Origin: Spirochaetales bacterium Spiro_09
GTDB lineage: Bacteria > Spirochaetota > Spirochaetia > Treponematales > Treponemataceae
Direction: 5' to 3'
Length of the DNA: 54,345 nt
Assembly (NCBI GenBank): GCA_001604385.1
Contig: LVBK01000002.1
Location: 1 to 54,345, forward strand
Position numbers and translations under genes: made by a program. The notes under the pieces are model-generated. The model had not been told where the DNA came from. It saw only the letters and a program-made list of their open reading frames with translations, and searched no databases. Shown here one piece after another: positions 25,285 through 34,363 of this stretch. How positions within the stretch are numbered: position 1 is the stretch's first letter; every line of letters starts with the position of its first letter.

Positions 25285-28200
25285 CAGCGTGAATCCGGGG
25301 AGACCGTTACCCACTGTGCTCCGGTGGTCGCAATGTACGCATTGTCATACATGGCAGATACCTTGAAAACCGGTAAATAGAAGGTTCCCTCATACGAGGC
25401 GGTCATGAGGAACCGGAATCGTTTTTCCTGGGAGCGGAAATATTTCATGTTGAAGAAGGTGTACACCCTGTCATCGCGAATATCCTGATAATCGTAGGTA
25501 CTGTCGGCATTCGAGGACCATCCCTCAAAACGGGGGTTTGTAATTTCCCAACCCGAGGGCATCAGCGTTTCAAGAGCAAGGTTTTCAAGATACAGTCCCG
25601 ATGTATTGGTGATGGACACATCCGCAACAATGTCGGTTCCCTGTTTCAGGTTTGAAATATCGAGCGGGTTTCCTTTCTTGTCCTTCCAGCTGACCGTCAG
25701 GTTAAGTCCCGATGATACCGGGGTGACGGACATAGGATCGGGCAATCCGGTACTTATAATGCGGATATAGAGGGGCGTTTTTGACATGTTCTCTATACCC
25801 ATAGTCGCGCTCTGCGTGCTGTCGTTCGCGGCAAGGCTCACCGTTCCGACCGGCCGTTTTGTGTCGGCGGTTTTTGTCTCACCGTTCCAGACATAGCGTA
25901 TGTTCATGGCTTCCTCGGCCTTTCCCAGGCTAAAGCTTTCAAGGAACTTGCCTATGGCAAGCAGAGAATATGCCGTTGTCTGGGTTCCATACCAGCGGTC
26001 GCTCGAAAGCCGCTTGCACAGGGTATCCACAAGCGGCAAGGCCAACTCTGTCTGACCGGAAGCGAGATAGGCCTCGACCAGGATTGCCATGTCGCGCGTG
26101 TCCGTTCCATAGGTTCCTCCCAGCTCGGTATAGGTTGCCGGCTGTGTCCCCGTATTGGCGATGAGCGAGGCAGCAGCTTCTTTTTGACCAATCAGGGCAT
26201 ACGCTCCGGCAAGCTTGTTTTTAGCCGGCGCTGAAAGCGAGCGGTTTTCCTTCATGCGGTTCATCAGTCCGATCTCGGGCGCTCCCGCGAGCGCGAGGTC
26301 ATAGAGGGCGTACGCGACTGTCGTGTCGGAAAGACTTTCATCTCCGCCCCTGCCCTGGGCAATATCCTTTAAACCCCGAAGTGCAGTTGCTTTCAGTGTT
26401 GCCGGAACGGTGTACCCAAGGGATTCCGCCTCGAACAGGAAATGAGATGCGTATACGGTGCCGTACGAAGAGCGGTGGCTGCTGTTCGGCCAGTAGGACA
26501 ATCCCCCGTTTGCAACCTGGAAGGTCAATAGCCGGGTAATGGCGGATTGAATATTGTTCCGCACTGATACTACGTCCTGCGGACCAAGGTCGGTTATCTT
26601 GTCCAGGAATAATTGCGGGAATACAGCAGAAGTTGTCTGTTCGATACAGCCGTAGGGGTACTGGATAAGATAGCCGAGCCGGCGTTCCAGGTCGACCGGA
26701 TAAATCTTGGAAAACTCGATTTTCAGCGAATTGGTGCCTGAAAGACCGGGCCAGGAAAACTGGACATTCTTTTTTTCGCCCGGTGAAAGGTAATGGGACA
26801 CGACGTCTGTCCGGGGCGGGGAGGGTACCCGCACGTCAAGTTCGATAACCTCGGTCGACACTGTTTGTCCGGAAGAGGCGGTGACCTCGATTTTTGCCTT
26901 GCCTGCCTTTCCCGCAGCCTTGAGGGCAAAGACGGCCAGCTGATCACCTGTTTTTGTAAAGGCAAGCTGCATGGTTCTTTCACCGGTCAGCTCAAGTGCG
27001 CCGCTTGCCTTGACGCTCACATCAACCTTTTTGATCGTATCTTCGAGGGCAAAGACGCTGATGGGCAGGTTGACACTCTCCCCGATCGACATTACCCGGG
27101 GAAGTACTGAATAGGTCATAACCGGTTTTCGCACCGGAACCGTTTTTTCTGTCGAACCGTAGGCGCTGCGATTTCCGGCAACCACCATGAGCCTGACCGC
27201 TCCGACATATTGCGGCATTTTGATTTCGTGTACGGCTTTTTTTCCTTTTTCAAGGGTATATGGCCCGCTGACATGAACCATTGGCGGGAATCGGTTCGCT
27301 TTTTCGCCTTCCTGCCCTACCATATCTTCTCCACCGCCGACAGCCAGCATACGCGCGTTTCGCCCGAAACCGGACTGGTTTACAAAGCCGTACATGTCCC
27401 AGGTCTGGACTGCGAGCGCGTCCCGTCTGAAAAAGTGGGTCCAGGGATTCGGCGTGGTAAAGCGGGTAATATTCAATAAACCCTCATCGACCATTGCCAG
27501 TGTGTAGGTCATCTCCGCTCCCGAGGCTTCGCTGACGCTGATTTTCGCCGTACTTTCAGGCTCATAGCTGGCTGCTGTTTCTACGACCGGCACCAGTTTC
27601 GTGCGCGCGTTTTCAACATCGAGCGGAATGACGCCGTACAGTCGGGCTGGCCGGTCGTTGGAGGACTGGGAAAGCGGCTGAATATGAATGGCATGCACGT
27701 AAATATTCGGGGTCATTTCCTCGGTAATTTTCAGTCGGTATGCGGTACTGCCTTTTGTGGCCGGTATTACTTCGGAGGAAACGAGCTTGCCGTTGTTTTC
27801 GATTGATACCAGAATTTTCGCGCCCTCACTGGACGGAAAACCGATAAGGGCTGTCTCACCGGCCGTGTATTTCGTCTTGTCAGCCGAGAAGGTGAGCATT
27901 GCGGGGCTCTTGTTGCCGTCCTCGGTACTCCGGAAATACCAGCCCGGATAATAAAAATACACGATTGTGCCGGTTGTGTGCCCGGAATCGATGTCCCGCG
28001 CGCGGATAATGTATCGACCCCAGAGCTCTCCCTTATCGCGAAGATCAAGTTCCCAGTCTGCGGTGCCGTTTTTCACCTCGACGTTTTGCTTCTGGATGAG
28101 CGAATAGTCCTGTGAACCCAGATAATTGACGAGATTTTCCTCGCCCCGTTCCCACCACCAGCGCCATCCCAAACTATAGACCGACATTTCTACCGTGCCG

Positions 28201-30974
28201 GAGGTAACTCCTTTTCCCTCGCTGTCAACGAGCGCGACTTTGACGCGGTTTTTTTTGGTGATATCGATGTAGGGATAATTTCGCGACCAGCCATAGCTCT
28301 TGTCGGTTGACTCCACGGAAATACCTGCGTACCGGGGATAGGGATTAAAGGGAATTGAAAACACATCGGTGTTCATATTGCCGCCCGCTTCAAATACGCG
28401 GGTTTTGATCGTGGCCTTCAATTTACCGGGTGCGATTGTGCCGGACGAAAGCTTCATGGTAAAGGAGGCCTTCCCCGCGCTGTCCAGCGTATTCTCGAAA
28501 AGTTGTCTGCTTTCGCCGGCATACTGGCGGATCGGGTCGTCAAAGGTAAATTGCTCGTACCCCTTGAAGCGGGTTTCCATTGCCGAAAAGCGGGCGTTGA
28601 CATCGGCCTTCAATCCGGCTGCGTCCGAGCCATGCAGCCAGGTCGCATGAATACGCGCGTCGGCCGAATCTGTTCCCAGCTCTTCGGGATTCCCTTGAAG
28701 AGAGAGTTCAATTTTCAGCCTGTTTGGCTTGATGGTTTCAACGGGAATTTCTTTCGAGAAGCTGTGACCGCCAACCTGGATAGTGGCGGTATAGGTGCCG
28801 GTAATATCTTCCCGACCGGTCGCCAACTTGAAGGAGTAAAACGATCCGACCGGGTTAGTATTCTTGACAGTTTGCCGGTATCGGCCCTGGGGATCATAAA
28901 AGGTCAACACCGCCGGGTGATTTGCCGGAAGTACGTTATTGGTATCGTTGAGTACAAAGGTCAGGTAGATGGTGTCTCCAGGGCGCCAGACGCCTCGTTC
29001 TCCATAGATAAAGCCTTTGACTCCCTGCTGAACCAGTTGTCCGGACACGTCAAAATGGCTTACCGGCTGGTTTGAGGCTCCCTGCAGGCGCAAAAAGCCC
29101 CGATCTTTTCCGGCTTGCGCAACGATGAGGAACGCGTCCTGAATGTCCGCAAACGAGACGAGTCCGTTCGCGTCCGTCACTGCCGAGGCGATTTCCCTGT
29201 TCTGGTAATTCCGTACTGAAATTGTCGCTCCCTTCAGGGAGCTTGCGTCGGTCAGGGTATGTGCCGCCAGTGTTAATCGGCGGGTGCTGTCCGCCTGGGC
29301 CACCAGTCCGATGTTTGACACCAGAACGTTTCTGCTTGTTTTTACGAGCGCACGTTGAGCTGAATAGTTTCGGCCATAGTAATTATAGGCACCGGAGAAA
29401 TAGGTCGCGTTGTTCGGATATGCGTTTCCCGAATACATGCGGGAATATTCCTCGTCATAGTAATCGCTTCTTCTGCCGCGCGCGTATTCCGCCCAGAAAT
29501 CATCGCTCAACTGTCTGATGCCAGGTGCGGGACCGGTAATTTCAAGATTCTGCAGATCATGATACAGAAGGTCGCTCTCGGGAATCATCGCGGCGCCGGG
29601 ATAGGCACTCATGCGCACGTCGCAGGAAAGCGACACGCGGTAGAGATTATGGTTACCGTCGGCGAAAAGCGGCGACAGATCCAGATTGGTAGTAATCCAG
29701 CGGTTGCGGTGCTCCTCGGCGAAGGTGACGGGGATGATTTTTTTCCATACCTGCTTACCGACACGGTGAATCTCGTTGCCACCCGACAATTCATTGACCT
29801 GCAGAAACTGTCCCAAATTTTCTTCGTACACCTTTTCAATCGTGACGATAATACCTGTCAGGTTGACTGTTTCAACGGGCAATACGGCCTGTGACGTGTT
29901 GGGAATAATGACGCCGCTTCCTGAAAAGCGAAGTCCCGGCGGTTCCGAGGTAAAGGTCAGGTTTGTCGACCAGGGAGCGACTGTTTTAGCCGAGCCGCGG
30001 TCACGCAAACCCGGGGCAACCGATATTGCCGCCGAATCCGGCCATCCATCAAGAGAGTATACGCGCAGCTGATTGCCGCTCACCAGATAGCGCAGGTTCT
30101 TTGCGGGAGACATGGTAATGTAGCCGCTGAAATCCTGTGTCTCAAGAAGCGGAGAAGAAAAGGACAGGAGTATATACCGTTCGTTGCTTTCAACTGCCTC
30201 GCAGGCGGTGACTACAAGCTCGGAAAGGACCTGCGGTACCAGCCGTTCGATGTGTTCCGTAGTTCGTTCGGCGAAACGCCAGGCCTTGTACTCGATATTC
30301 AGCTTCTGTGTGCCTTCGTCTTTCTTTTTTAAATCCGATATGATAAATCGGTGCGAAAGCTTTCCATGTTCCCATTTGACCGGTATTTTTTTCCCGTCAA
30401 GGGATACCGTCAGATCCTTTTCAACTTCTTCATCGCTGAGCGAGTCGTTTAACTCGACCGAACCATAGAGCTCAAGCGCATTGATGTCGCTTCCTCCGGG
30501 GAAGGTGAAGTTTTCGTCAACTGACATCCAGCTCGAAAGTTCTACCAGGGAAAAGGTAAAATAAAGTTTGTCGGTCGAATCCGGGAAATATTCGCTTGTC
30601 CTGGCTGGAATGACTGACACAGTATACAGTTGTCCACGCTTGAGCGGTTTCTCGGGTACAAAATGTACCGTCCGCTGGTCTTTCCATTCAAAACGACCTG
30701 GAACCTGCGGGTCAATAGAGCAGCCTTCCGCCGTACTTCCTGTTTTCTCTGCCGGTATTCCCTCTTTGGTGAACGAAAACATGATGGGTGCATCGGATGT
30801 AATGCTTTCAGCTGTATGATACGAGAAAATCTCGTAGGGCATATACGCAGAATACTCGAGTCCGGATTGCTCGGTCGGTATTCCGCTCTGACCGGATTGT
30901 TTCCCGCCGCAGGACGAGAAAAACAGGATTGCAGCGGACAGAATGATAAGACACGCAACAAGGTGTTTTCGCAT
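25284..30974 (-). CDS. Bacterial alpha-2-macroglobulin lipoprotein (YfhM-like)
   Basis: An 1896-residue lipoprotein: hydrophobic signal ending in the lipobox FFSSC, then a series of macroglobulin domains, a bait-like region, and the thioester motif CIEQ at 1443-1446 (YGCIEQTTS) within an alpha-helical thioester domain. It should be anchored in the periplasm or outer surface and trap proteases covalently through the reactive thioester. The length is within the usual range for YfhM-type proteins and no frameshift is seen. The gene is followed directly by pbpC and preceded by a near-consensus promoter at 31018-31046. Some bacterial relatives have lost the thioester Cys; this one keeps it. Confidence 0.95.
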   Translation of the reverse strand: MRKHLVACLIILSAAILFFSSCGGKQSGQSGIPTEQSGLEYSAYMPYEIFSYHTAESITSDAPIMFSFTKEGIPAEKTGSTAEGCSIDPQVPGRFEWKDQRTVHFVPEKPLKRGQLYTVSVIPARTSEYFPDSTDKLYFTFSLVELSSWMSVDENFTFPGGSDINALELYGSVELNDSLSDEEVEKDLTVSLDGKKIPVKWEHGKLSHRFIISDLKKKDEGTQKLNIEYKAWRFAERTTEHIERLVPQVLSELVVTACEAVESNERYILLSFSSPLLETQDFSGYITMSPAKNLRYLVSGNQLRVYSLDGWPDSAAISVAPGLRDRGSAKTVAPWSTNLTFTSEPPGLRFSGSGVIIPNTSQAVLPVETVNLTGIIVTIEKVYEENLGQFLQVNELSGGNEIHRVGKQVWKKIIPVTFAEEHRNRWITTNLDLSPLFADGNHNLYRVSLSCDVRMSAYPGAAMIPESDLLYHDLQNLEITGPAPGIRQLSDDFWAEYARGRRSDYYDEEYSRMYSGNAYPNNATYFSGAYNYYGRNYSAQRALVKTSRNVLVSNIGLVAQADSTRRLTLAAHTLTDASSLKGATISVRNYQNREIASAVTDANGLVSFADIQDAFLIVAQAGKDRGFLRLQGASNQPVSHFDVSGQLVQQGVKGFIYGERGVWRPGDTIYLTFVLNDTNNVLPANHPAVLTFYDPQGRYRQTVKNTNPVGSFYSFKLATGREDITGTYTATIQVGGHSFSKEIPVETIKPNRLKIELSLQGNPEELGTDSADARIHATWLHGSDAAGLKADVNARFSAMETRFKGYEQFTFDDPIRQYAGESRQLFENTLDSAGKASFTMKLSSGTIAPGKLKATIKTRVFEAGGNMNTDVFSIPFNPYPRYAGISVESTDKSYGWSRNYPYIDITKKNRVKVALVDSEGKGVTSGTVEMSVYSLGWRWWWERGEENLVNYLGSQDYSLIQKQNVEVKNGTADWELDLRDKGELWGRYIIRARDIDSGHTTGTIVYFYYPGWYFRSTEDGNKSPAMLTFSADKTKYTAGETALIGFPSSEGAKILVSIENNGKLVSSEVIPATKGSTAYRLKITEEMTPNIYVHAIHIQPLSQSSNDRPARLYGVIPLDVENARTKLVPVVETAASYEPESTAKISVSEASGAEMTYTLAMVDEGLLNITRFTTPNPWTHFFRRDALAVQTWDMYGFVNQSGFGRNARMLAVGGGEDMVGQEGEKANRFPPMVHVSGPYTLEKGKKAVHEIKMPQYVGAVRLMVVAGNRSAYGSTEKTVPVRKPVMTYSVLPRVMSIGESVNLPISVFALEDTIKKVDVSVKASGALELTGERTMQLAFTKTGDQLAVFALKAAGKAGKAKIEVTASSGQTVSTEVIELDVRVPSPPRTDVVSHYLSPGEKKNVQFSWPGLSGTNSLKIEFSKIYPVDLERRLGYLIQYPYGCIEQTTSAVFPQLFLDKITDLGPQDVVSVRNNIQSAITRLLTFQVANGGLSYWPNSSHRSSYGTVYASHFLFEAESLGYTVPATLKATALRGLKDIAQGRGGDESLSDTTVAYALYDLALAGAPEIGLMNRMKENRSLSAPAKNKLAGAYALIGQKEAAASLIANTGTQPATYTELGGTYGTDTRDMAILVEAYLASGQTELALPLVDTLCKRLSSDRWYGTQTTAYSLLAIGKFLESFSLGKAEEAMNIRYVWNGETKTADTKRPVGTVSLAANDSTQSATMGIENMSKTPLYIRIISTGLPDPMSVTPVSSGLNLTVSWKDKKGNPLDISNLKQGTDIVADVSITNTSGLYLENLALETLMPSGWEITNPRFEGWSSNADSTYDYQDIRDDRVYTFFNMKYFRSQEKRFRFLMTASYEGTFYLPVFKVSAMYDNAYIATTGAQWVTVSPDSR

Positions 30975-31017
30975 GGAAGCCTCTTTGTTAATGGAAAGAT
31001 TTCTGAAAGTCTGCTTT

Positions 31018-31046
31018 ATTATAGAGCGGGCAGTGGTGTCTGTAAA
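31018..31046 (-). promoter_or_regulatory. Promoter for the alpha-2-macroglobulin/pbpC operon
   Basis: On the minus strand TTTACA (31046-31041) and a perfect TATAAT (31023-31018) are separated by 17 bp, 44 bp ahead of the start codon at 30974. Confidence 0.7.
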
Positions 31047-31099
31047 GAAAGAAGCAGGCGGAAAGGGGAACCTGGTATGAAATTGGGTTAAGCAGATTC

Positions 31100-31171
31100 A
31101 GCGGATGAGGGGAGTCGAACCCCCGTCACGAGCTTGGGAAGCTCGGGTAATAGCCGTTATACGACATCCGC
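31100..31171 (-). tRNA. tRNA-Gly (anticodon CCC)
   Basis: Read on the minus strand, the acceptor stem is GCGGATG paired with CATCCGC, the D arm contains GTATAACGG-TAC, the anticodon stem CGAGC/GCTCG encloses the loop TTCCCAA (anticodon CCC), and the T arm GGGGG-TTCGACT-CCCCT is intact. The discriminator is T and no CCA is encoded after it, so CCA must be added enzymatically. It would read GGG glycine codons. Confidence 0.95.
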
Positions 31172-31235
31172 ACGCATGAGGCCTGTCCGTATTGCGCGGT
31201 CAGGCCAACGTGAATGAATGGTATGCCCTGAAGGC

Positions 31236-32174
31236 TCAGCTTGTCAATCCTGAATCATCCAGTATTTTTTCCCATACCGGATGTGCGGTACGGACAGTAA
31301 ACCCGACTGCCAAATAAAAGGGCTGGTCCGAACCGACCCACAGTACTTCCGCGCCCATTTTTTTCAGCCGTCGTACACCCTCTGCAACCAGGTATCGACC
31401 CAAGCCCATACGTCGGTAGTCGGGATCGGTTCCCGCCGGCTCCAGTATGCCCCGGCGGTTTTCTTCCTCGTACCAGAATCCCATCATTGCGGCGGGTGAA
31501 CCTGCAGGGTCAAGAATCATCAAGTCAAGATCGTCCCGATAATCGCTCATTGAACGAAGGCGTTCAAATCCCCGGATAGCATCCTCACCCCGCGCCTCAT
31601 TACCCTCATATCCGAAGGATCTCTGATGGCAGCGGCCTTTGAGCCGGGGTGTTGCGTCTTTCCCCCACACCAGGCGGAAACCGTCGGGAAGGCGAGCGCT
31701 CAGGTCGCGTTCAAGATCCAGGGCCGACCATTCTTCGCTCCATTGTGCCAACCGGAATCCCCGTTCCTCGGCAATACGCTCCCGCAGCGGGAAGCGGCGG
31801 TCGATGCGGAGGTTCAGCTTCAGCTTGCCCTCTGCGTCCTTGCAGCCGCAGTGGGATTCGGCAAAGTCAAACATCTTTTCGAGGAGCGCTTTCTCAAGTT
31901 CTTTTTCCGTGCTCAGGAAAAATACCTCGCCGCGGTTTTCACCTTCCGTCAGCACGCAGGATACAACGGTACCCGACTCATCTTCCCAGATTGCGGCGCG
32001 TCGTGCCCACTCTTCCTCTGTGACTCCGTTCATTGAACAGGAGACGGCATAGATAAAATTAAGACGGTCAATCATCCATTGCCAGGGGAGGGCTGCGCGT
32101 GGTTGTGCAGAAAGAATAAAACCGCGGATACGGTCATAAAGATCGGGAGTACCCGATATGCATCGATATGTCAT
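31236..32174 (-). CDS. GNAT-family acetyltransferase, two-lobed
   Basis: A 312-residue cytoplasmic protein. The C-terminal half contains a clear GNAT acetyl-CoA-binding motif (DPDYRRMGLGRYLVAEGVRRLKKM) followed by the typical YLAVGFTV strand. The N-terminal half resembles a degenerate second GNAT lobe without a clear cofactor motif. The substrate is unknown. I prefer the ATG at 32174, which has GAGG at the right distance, over the in-frame ATG at 32186, which has none. Confidence 0.75.
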   Translation of the reverse strand: MTYRCISGTPDLYDRIRGFILSAQPRAALPWQWMIDRLNFIYAVSCSMNGVTEEEWARRAAIWEDESGTVVSCVLTEGENRGEVFFLSTEKELEKALLEKMFDFAESHCGCKDAEGKLKLNLRIDRRFPLRERIAEERGFRLAQWSEEWSALDLERDLSARLPDGFRLVWGKDATPRLKGRCHQRSFGYEGNEARGEDAIRGFERLRSMSDYRDDLDLMILDPAGSPAAMMGFWYEEENRRGILEPAGTDPDYRRMGLGRYLVAEGVRRLKKMGAEVLWVGSDQPFYLAVGFTVRTAHPVWEKILDDSGLTS

Positions 32175-32329
32175 GGGAAACCTCATGTCAGGTATATTTA
32201 AAATAAATTAAGGATTCTACAAAACCATGCGACGCATTGTTATGTAGTTCCTTTTTACCTGCTCATGACGTGCGGTCCCCTTTTGTCCGTTTGATAAGGG
32301 AATAATAAACCCTGAATTATTGTGTGTCA

Positions 32330-32354
32330 ACCGGGACGCGCAAAGCGTCCCGGT
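32330..32354 (-). terminator. Hairpin terminating the flavocytochrome-type gene
   Basis: A perfect 10-bp stem (32330-32339 with 32345-32354, loop GCAAA) starts 9 nt beyond the stop codon at 32364 on the minus strand. The sequence after the hairpin is only moderately T-rich, so termination strength is uncertain. Confidence 0.6.
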
Positions 32355-32363
32355 CACTAATCC

Positions 32364-34163
32364 TTATTTACCCATAGCCGCGTTTGTACCCGCGATTCGG
32401 CCGAATACGGTAATATCCGCCAGGGCATTTCCTCCCAGACGATTTGTTCCGTGAATACCACCGGTAACTTCGCCGGCAGCATAAAGGCCCGGAATGATCT
32501 TTCCATTCACGTCGATCACGTGAGTATCAACGTCTATCTTGATTCCTCCCATTGTATGGTGGACAGTGGGAATACGAGCGCCGGCATAGAAGGGTCCCTT
32601 GTCAAGGGGTTCCGAGAACAGGGTGCGCCCGAATTGGTCGGGTGTCTTCGAGGCGACATGCTTGTTGAACTCGGCAACAGTAGCGACAAGGTTCTCCGGG
32701 GGAACACCGATTGCCTTCGCCAGTTCTTCGAGTGTTTCACCCTTGAAGGCACGGCCTGCGGCTACCAGATCGTCAATAGTTTCATTGAAGTTATTTTTCA
32801 CTGTACCCTGAGGATACGAGTGAGCGTCGACTATAATCCACAGCTTCGCCTGGGGCTGCTTGAAGAGGGCAAGCGTCATGGTGTCGCGACGCGCTCCTTC
32901 ATCCACAAAGCGTTTTCCTTCAATATTCACAAAAATACGCTTCTCGACATCGGTTTCAATATTGCCGCTCAAACTGCCGGTAACCGGATCGCCCAGGGGC
33001 AGAAGCTGGATGTTTTCCATTTGAACCAGGGCCGCGTTCACGTCCTTGGCCATTAGAATACCGTCACCTGTCGCGCCGGGATGGTTGGTGCTCTTGACCG
33101 ATTCATCGAGCGTGGGCCACGCCTTGTTGTATTCCTGACGCATGGCGACATTCTGGCCGAAACCGCCCGTTGCGATAATCACGCCCTTTGCCGCCTTGAC
33201 CGTCACGATGTTCCCGGTTTGTCCCCGGGCCTGAACGCCCGTTACCCGACCGTTCTCGATAATCAGCTTTTCGGCACGGGTATTCAATACAACCTCAATT
33301 CCCTTGTTCGCGTCGATATAGGCATTATAGGTTTTGAAAAAACCCGTTCCGACCGGATCAACCGGTTTGTGCGCGCGCGGCCACAGGCCGCCGGTAACGG
33401 TAAAGGGTTCCGGGAGAAACTTCATACCCATTGACTGTAGCCAGGCAATGGCCGGCCAGGCGTTCTCCACCAGTGTCTTTACAAGAGCCTCATCGCCTTT
33501 TTTGTCTCCGCCTTCATAGGTTTGCTTGAAGTGAAGGGCGACCGAGTCCTTGTTTTTCAACGCTGTTTCGCTTCCTTCGTCGACCGCGTTCATTGCCCCG
33601 CCCGCCGAGATGGTATTACCGCCGACCTTCGGCATTTTTTCCAGGATGATGACGGTCGCTCCGTTCTGGTGCGCAGAAACGCCGGCAGCCATACCCGCGC
33701 CGCCCGCGCCGATGATAACGACATCCGCGCTCAGGCTCACATCGGCTTCCTTGTCTTTCAACGCCCCGGGAACCATCAATTTTTCAATATCTGCCCCGCC
33801 TTCCTTCAGAGCCGCGGTAACTGCCGCAATCACCGCCTTGCTGGAAAATGTCGCGCCAGACACGGTATCCACCGCGAGGGTTTGGCCGTCCACAATGGCT
33901 TTCGGGATGCCGGTAATGGCAAGATCGCTGATGCCTGGCGTTTCATTGTGTTTCATCACCCGTACACCGGCAATGCGGTTTTTGGAAAGCTTTACGGCGA
34001 CAGTCACGTCCCCGTTATATCCCGGGGCGGTCGCCGTATAGGTTCCTGCCGTGTAGGTTTGTCCTGTTGATCCACCTGCCCCTCCGCACGAGAAAAGCAG
34101 GGCCAGCGCGCCCGCTACCGCGATAATGCGGAGCGAACGGGAAATAATGCGTGTTATGTTCAT
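32364..34163 (-). CDS. Lipoprotein flavin reductase (FMN-bind plus fumarate reductase-like)
   Basis: A 599-residue exported lipoprotein (lipobox LLFSC) with two flavin domains. An FMN-binding domain (about 35-115) ends in DTVSGATFS, where Thr105 is the expected site of covalent FMN attachment by an ApbE-type enzyme. It is followed by an FAD-dependent domain of the fumarate reductase/urocanate reductase family (IIGAGGAGMAAG near 148-159 and GGNTISAGGAMNA), ending in GLYAAGEVTGGIHGTNRLGG. The enzyme would reduce an alpha,beta-unsaturated carboxylate in the periplasm as an electron sink. No haem motif is present, so it is not a true flavocytochrome c. An AAGGAG site and a promoter (34182-34210) precede it. 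Confidence 0.9.
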   Translation of the reverse strand: MNITRIISRSLRIIAVAGALALLFSCGGAGGSTGQTYTAGTYTATAPGYNGDVTVAVKLSKNRIAGVRVMKHNETPGISDLAITGIPKAIVDGQTLAVDTVSGATFSSKAVIAAVTAALKEGGADIEKLMVPGALKDKEADVSLSADVVIIGAGGAGMAAGVSAHQNGATVIILEKMPKVGGNTISAGGAMNAVDEGSETALKNKDSVALHFKQTYEGGDKKGDEALVKTLVENAWPAIAWLQSMGMKFLPEPFTVTGGLWPRAHKPVDPVGTGFFKTYNAYIDANKGIEVVLNTRAEKLIIENGRVTGVQARGQTGNIVTVKAAKGVIIATGGFGQNVAMRQEYNKAWPTLDESVKSTNHPGATGDGILMAKDVNAALVQMENIQLLPLGDPVTGSLSGNIETDVEKRIFVNIEGKRFVDEGARRDTMTLALFKQPQAKLWIIVDAHSYPQGTVKNNFNETIDDLVAAGRAFKGETLEELAKAIGVPPENLVATVAEFNKHVASKTPDQFGRTLFSEPLDKGPFYAGARIPTVHHTMGGIKIDVDTHVIDVNGKIIPGLYAAGEVTGGIHGTNRLGGNALADITVFGRIAGTNAAMGK

Positions 34164-34181
34164 ACATACTCCTTCCCCTTG

Positions 34182-34210
34182 ACTCTATGCTGCGTCTGTA
34201 AAAAAGTCAA
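34182..34210 (-). promoter_or_regulatory. Promoter for the lipoprotein flavin reductase
   Basis: On the minus strand TTGACT (34210-34205) and TAGAGT (34187-34182) are separated by 17 bp, 18 bp upstream of the ATG at 34163. The same -10 variant (TAGAGT) appears at the far right of the window. Confidence 0.6.
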
Positions 34211-34290
34211 TTTATATCGATATTAAAAGCACTAAAAAAATGAGTTTTCGTGATACTGCCCGGATAAAAAATAAGCTTTAAGTGGTAAAG

Positions 34291-34320
34291 TTGCGTTAGT
34301 CTTCCTTATACTGATAGAAT
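34291..34320 (+). promoter_or_regulatory. Candidate promoter for the 7TM chemoreceptor
   Basis: TTGCGT (34291-34296) and TAGAAT (34315-34320) are separated by 18 bp; a TATACT box also lies at 34307-34312. The next gene starts at 34364. A flagellar sigma-28 site was looked for and no convincing match was found. Confidence 0.4.
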
Positions 34321-34363
34321 GCATTGTATGATATGATTGACGAAAAATGATCGGAGACAGAAC

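Noticed and set aside
34261..34320. Sigma-28 (flagellar) promoter ahead of the chemoreceptor.
   Set aside because: A TAAA box and a CTGATAGAA box exist but their spacing (about 21 bp) does not match the expected 15 bp.
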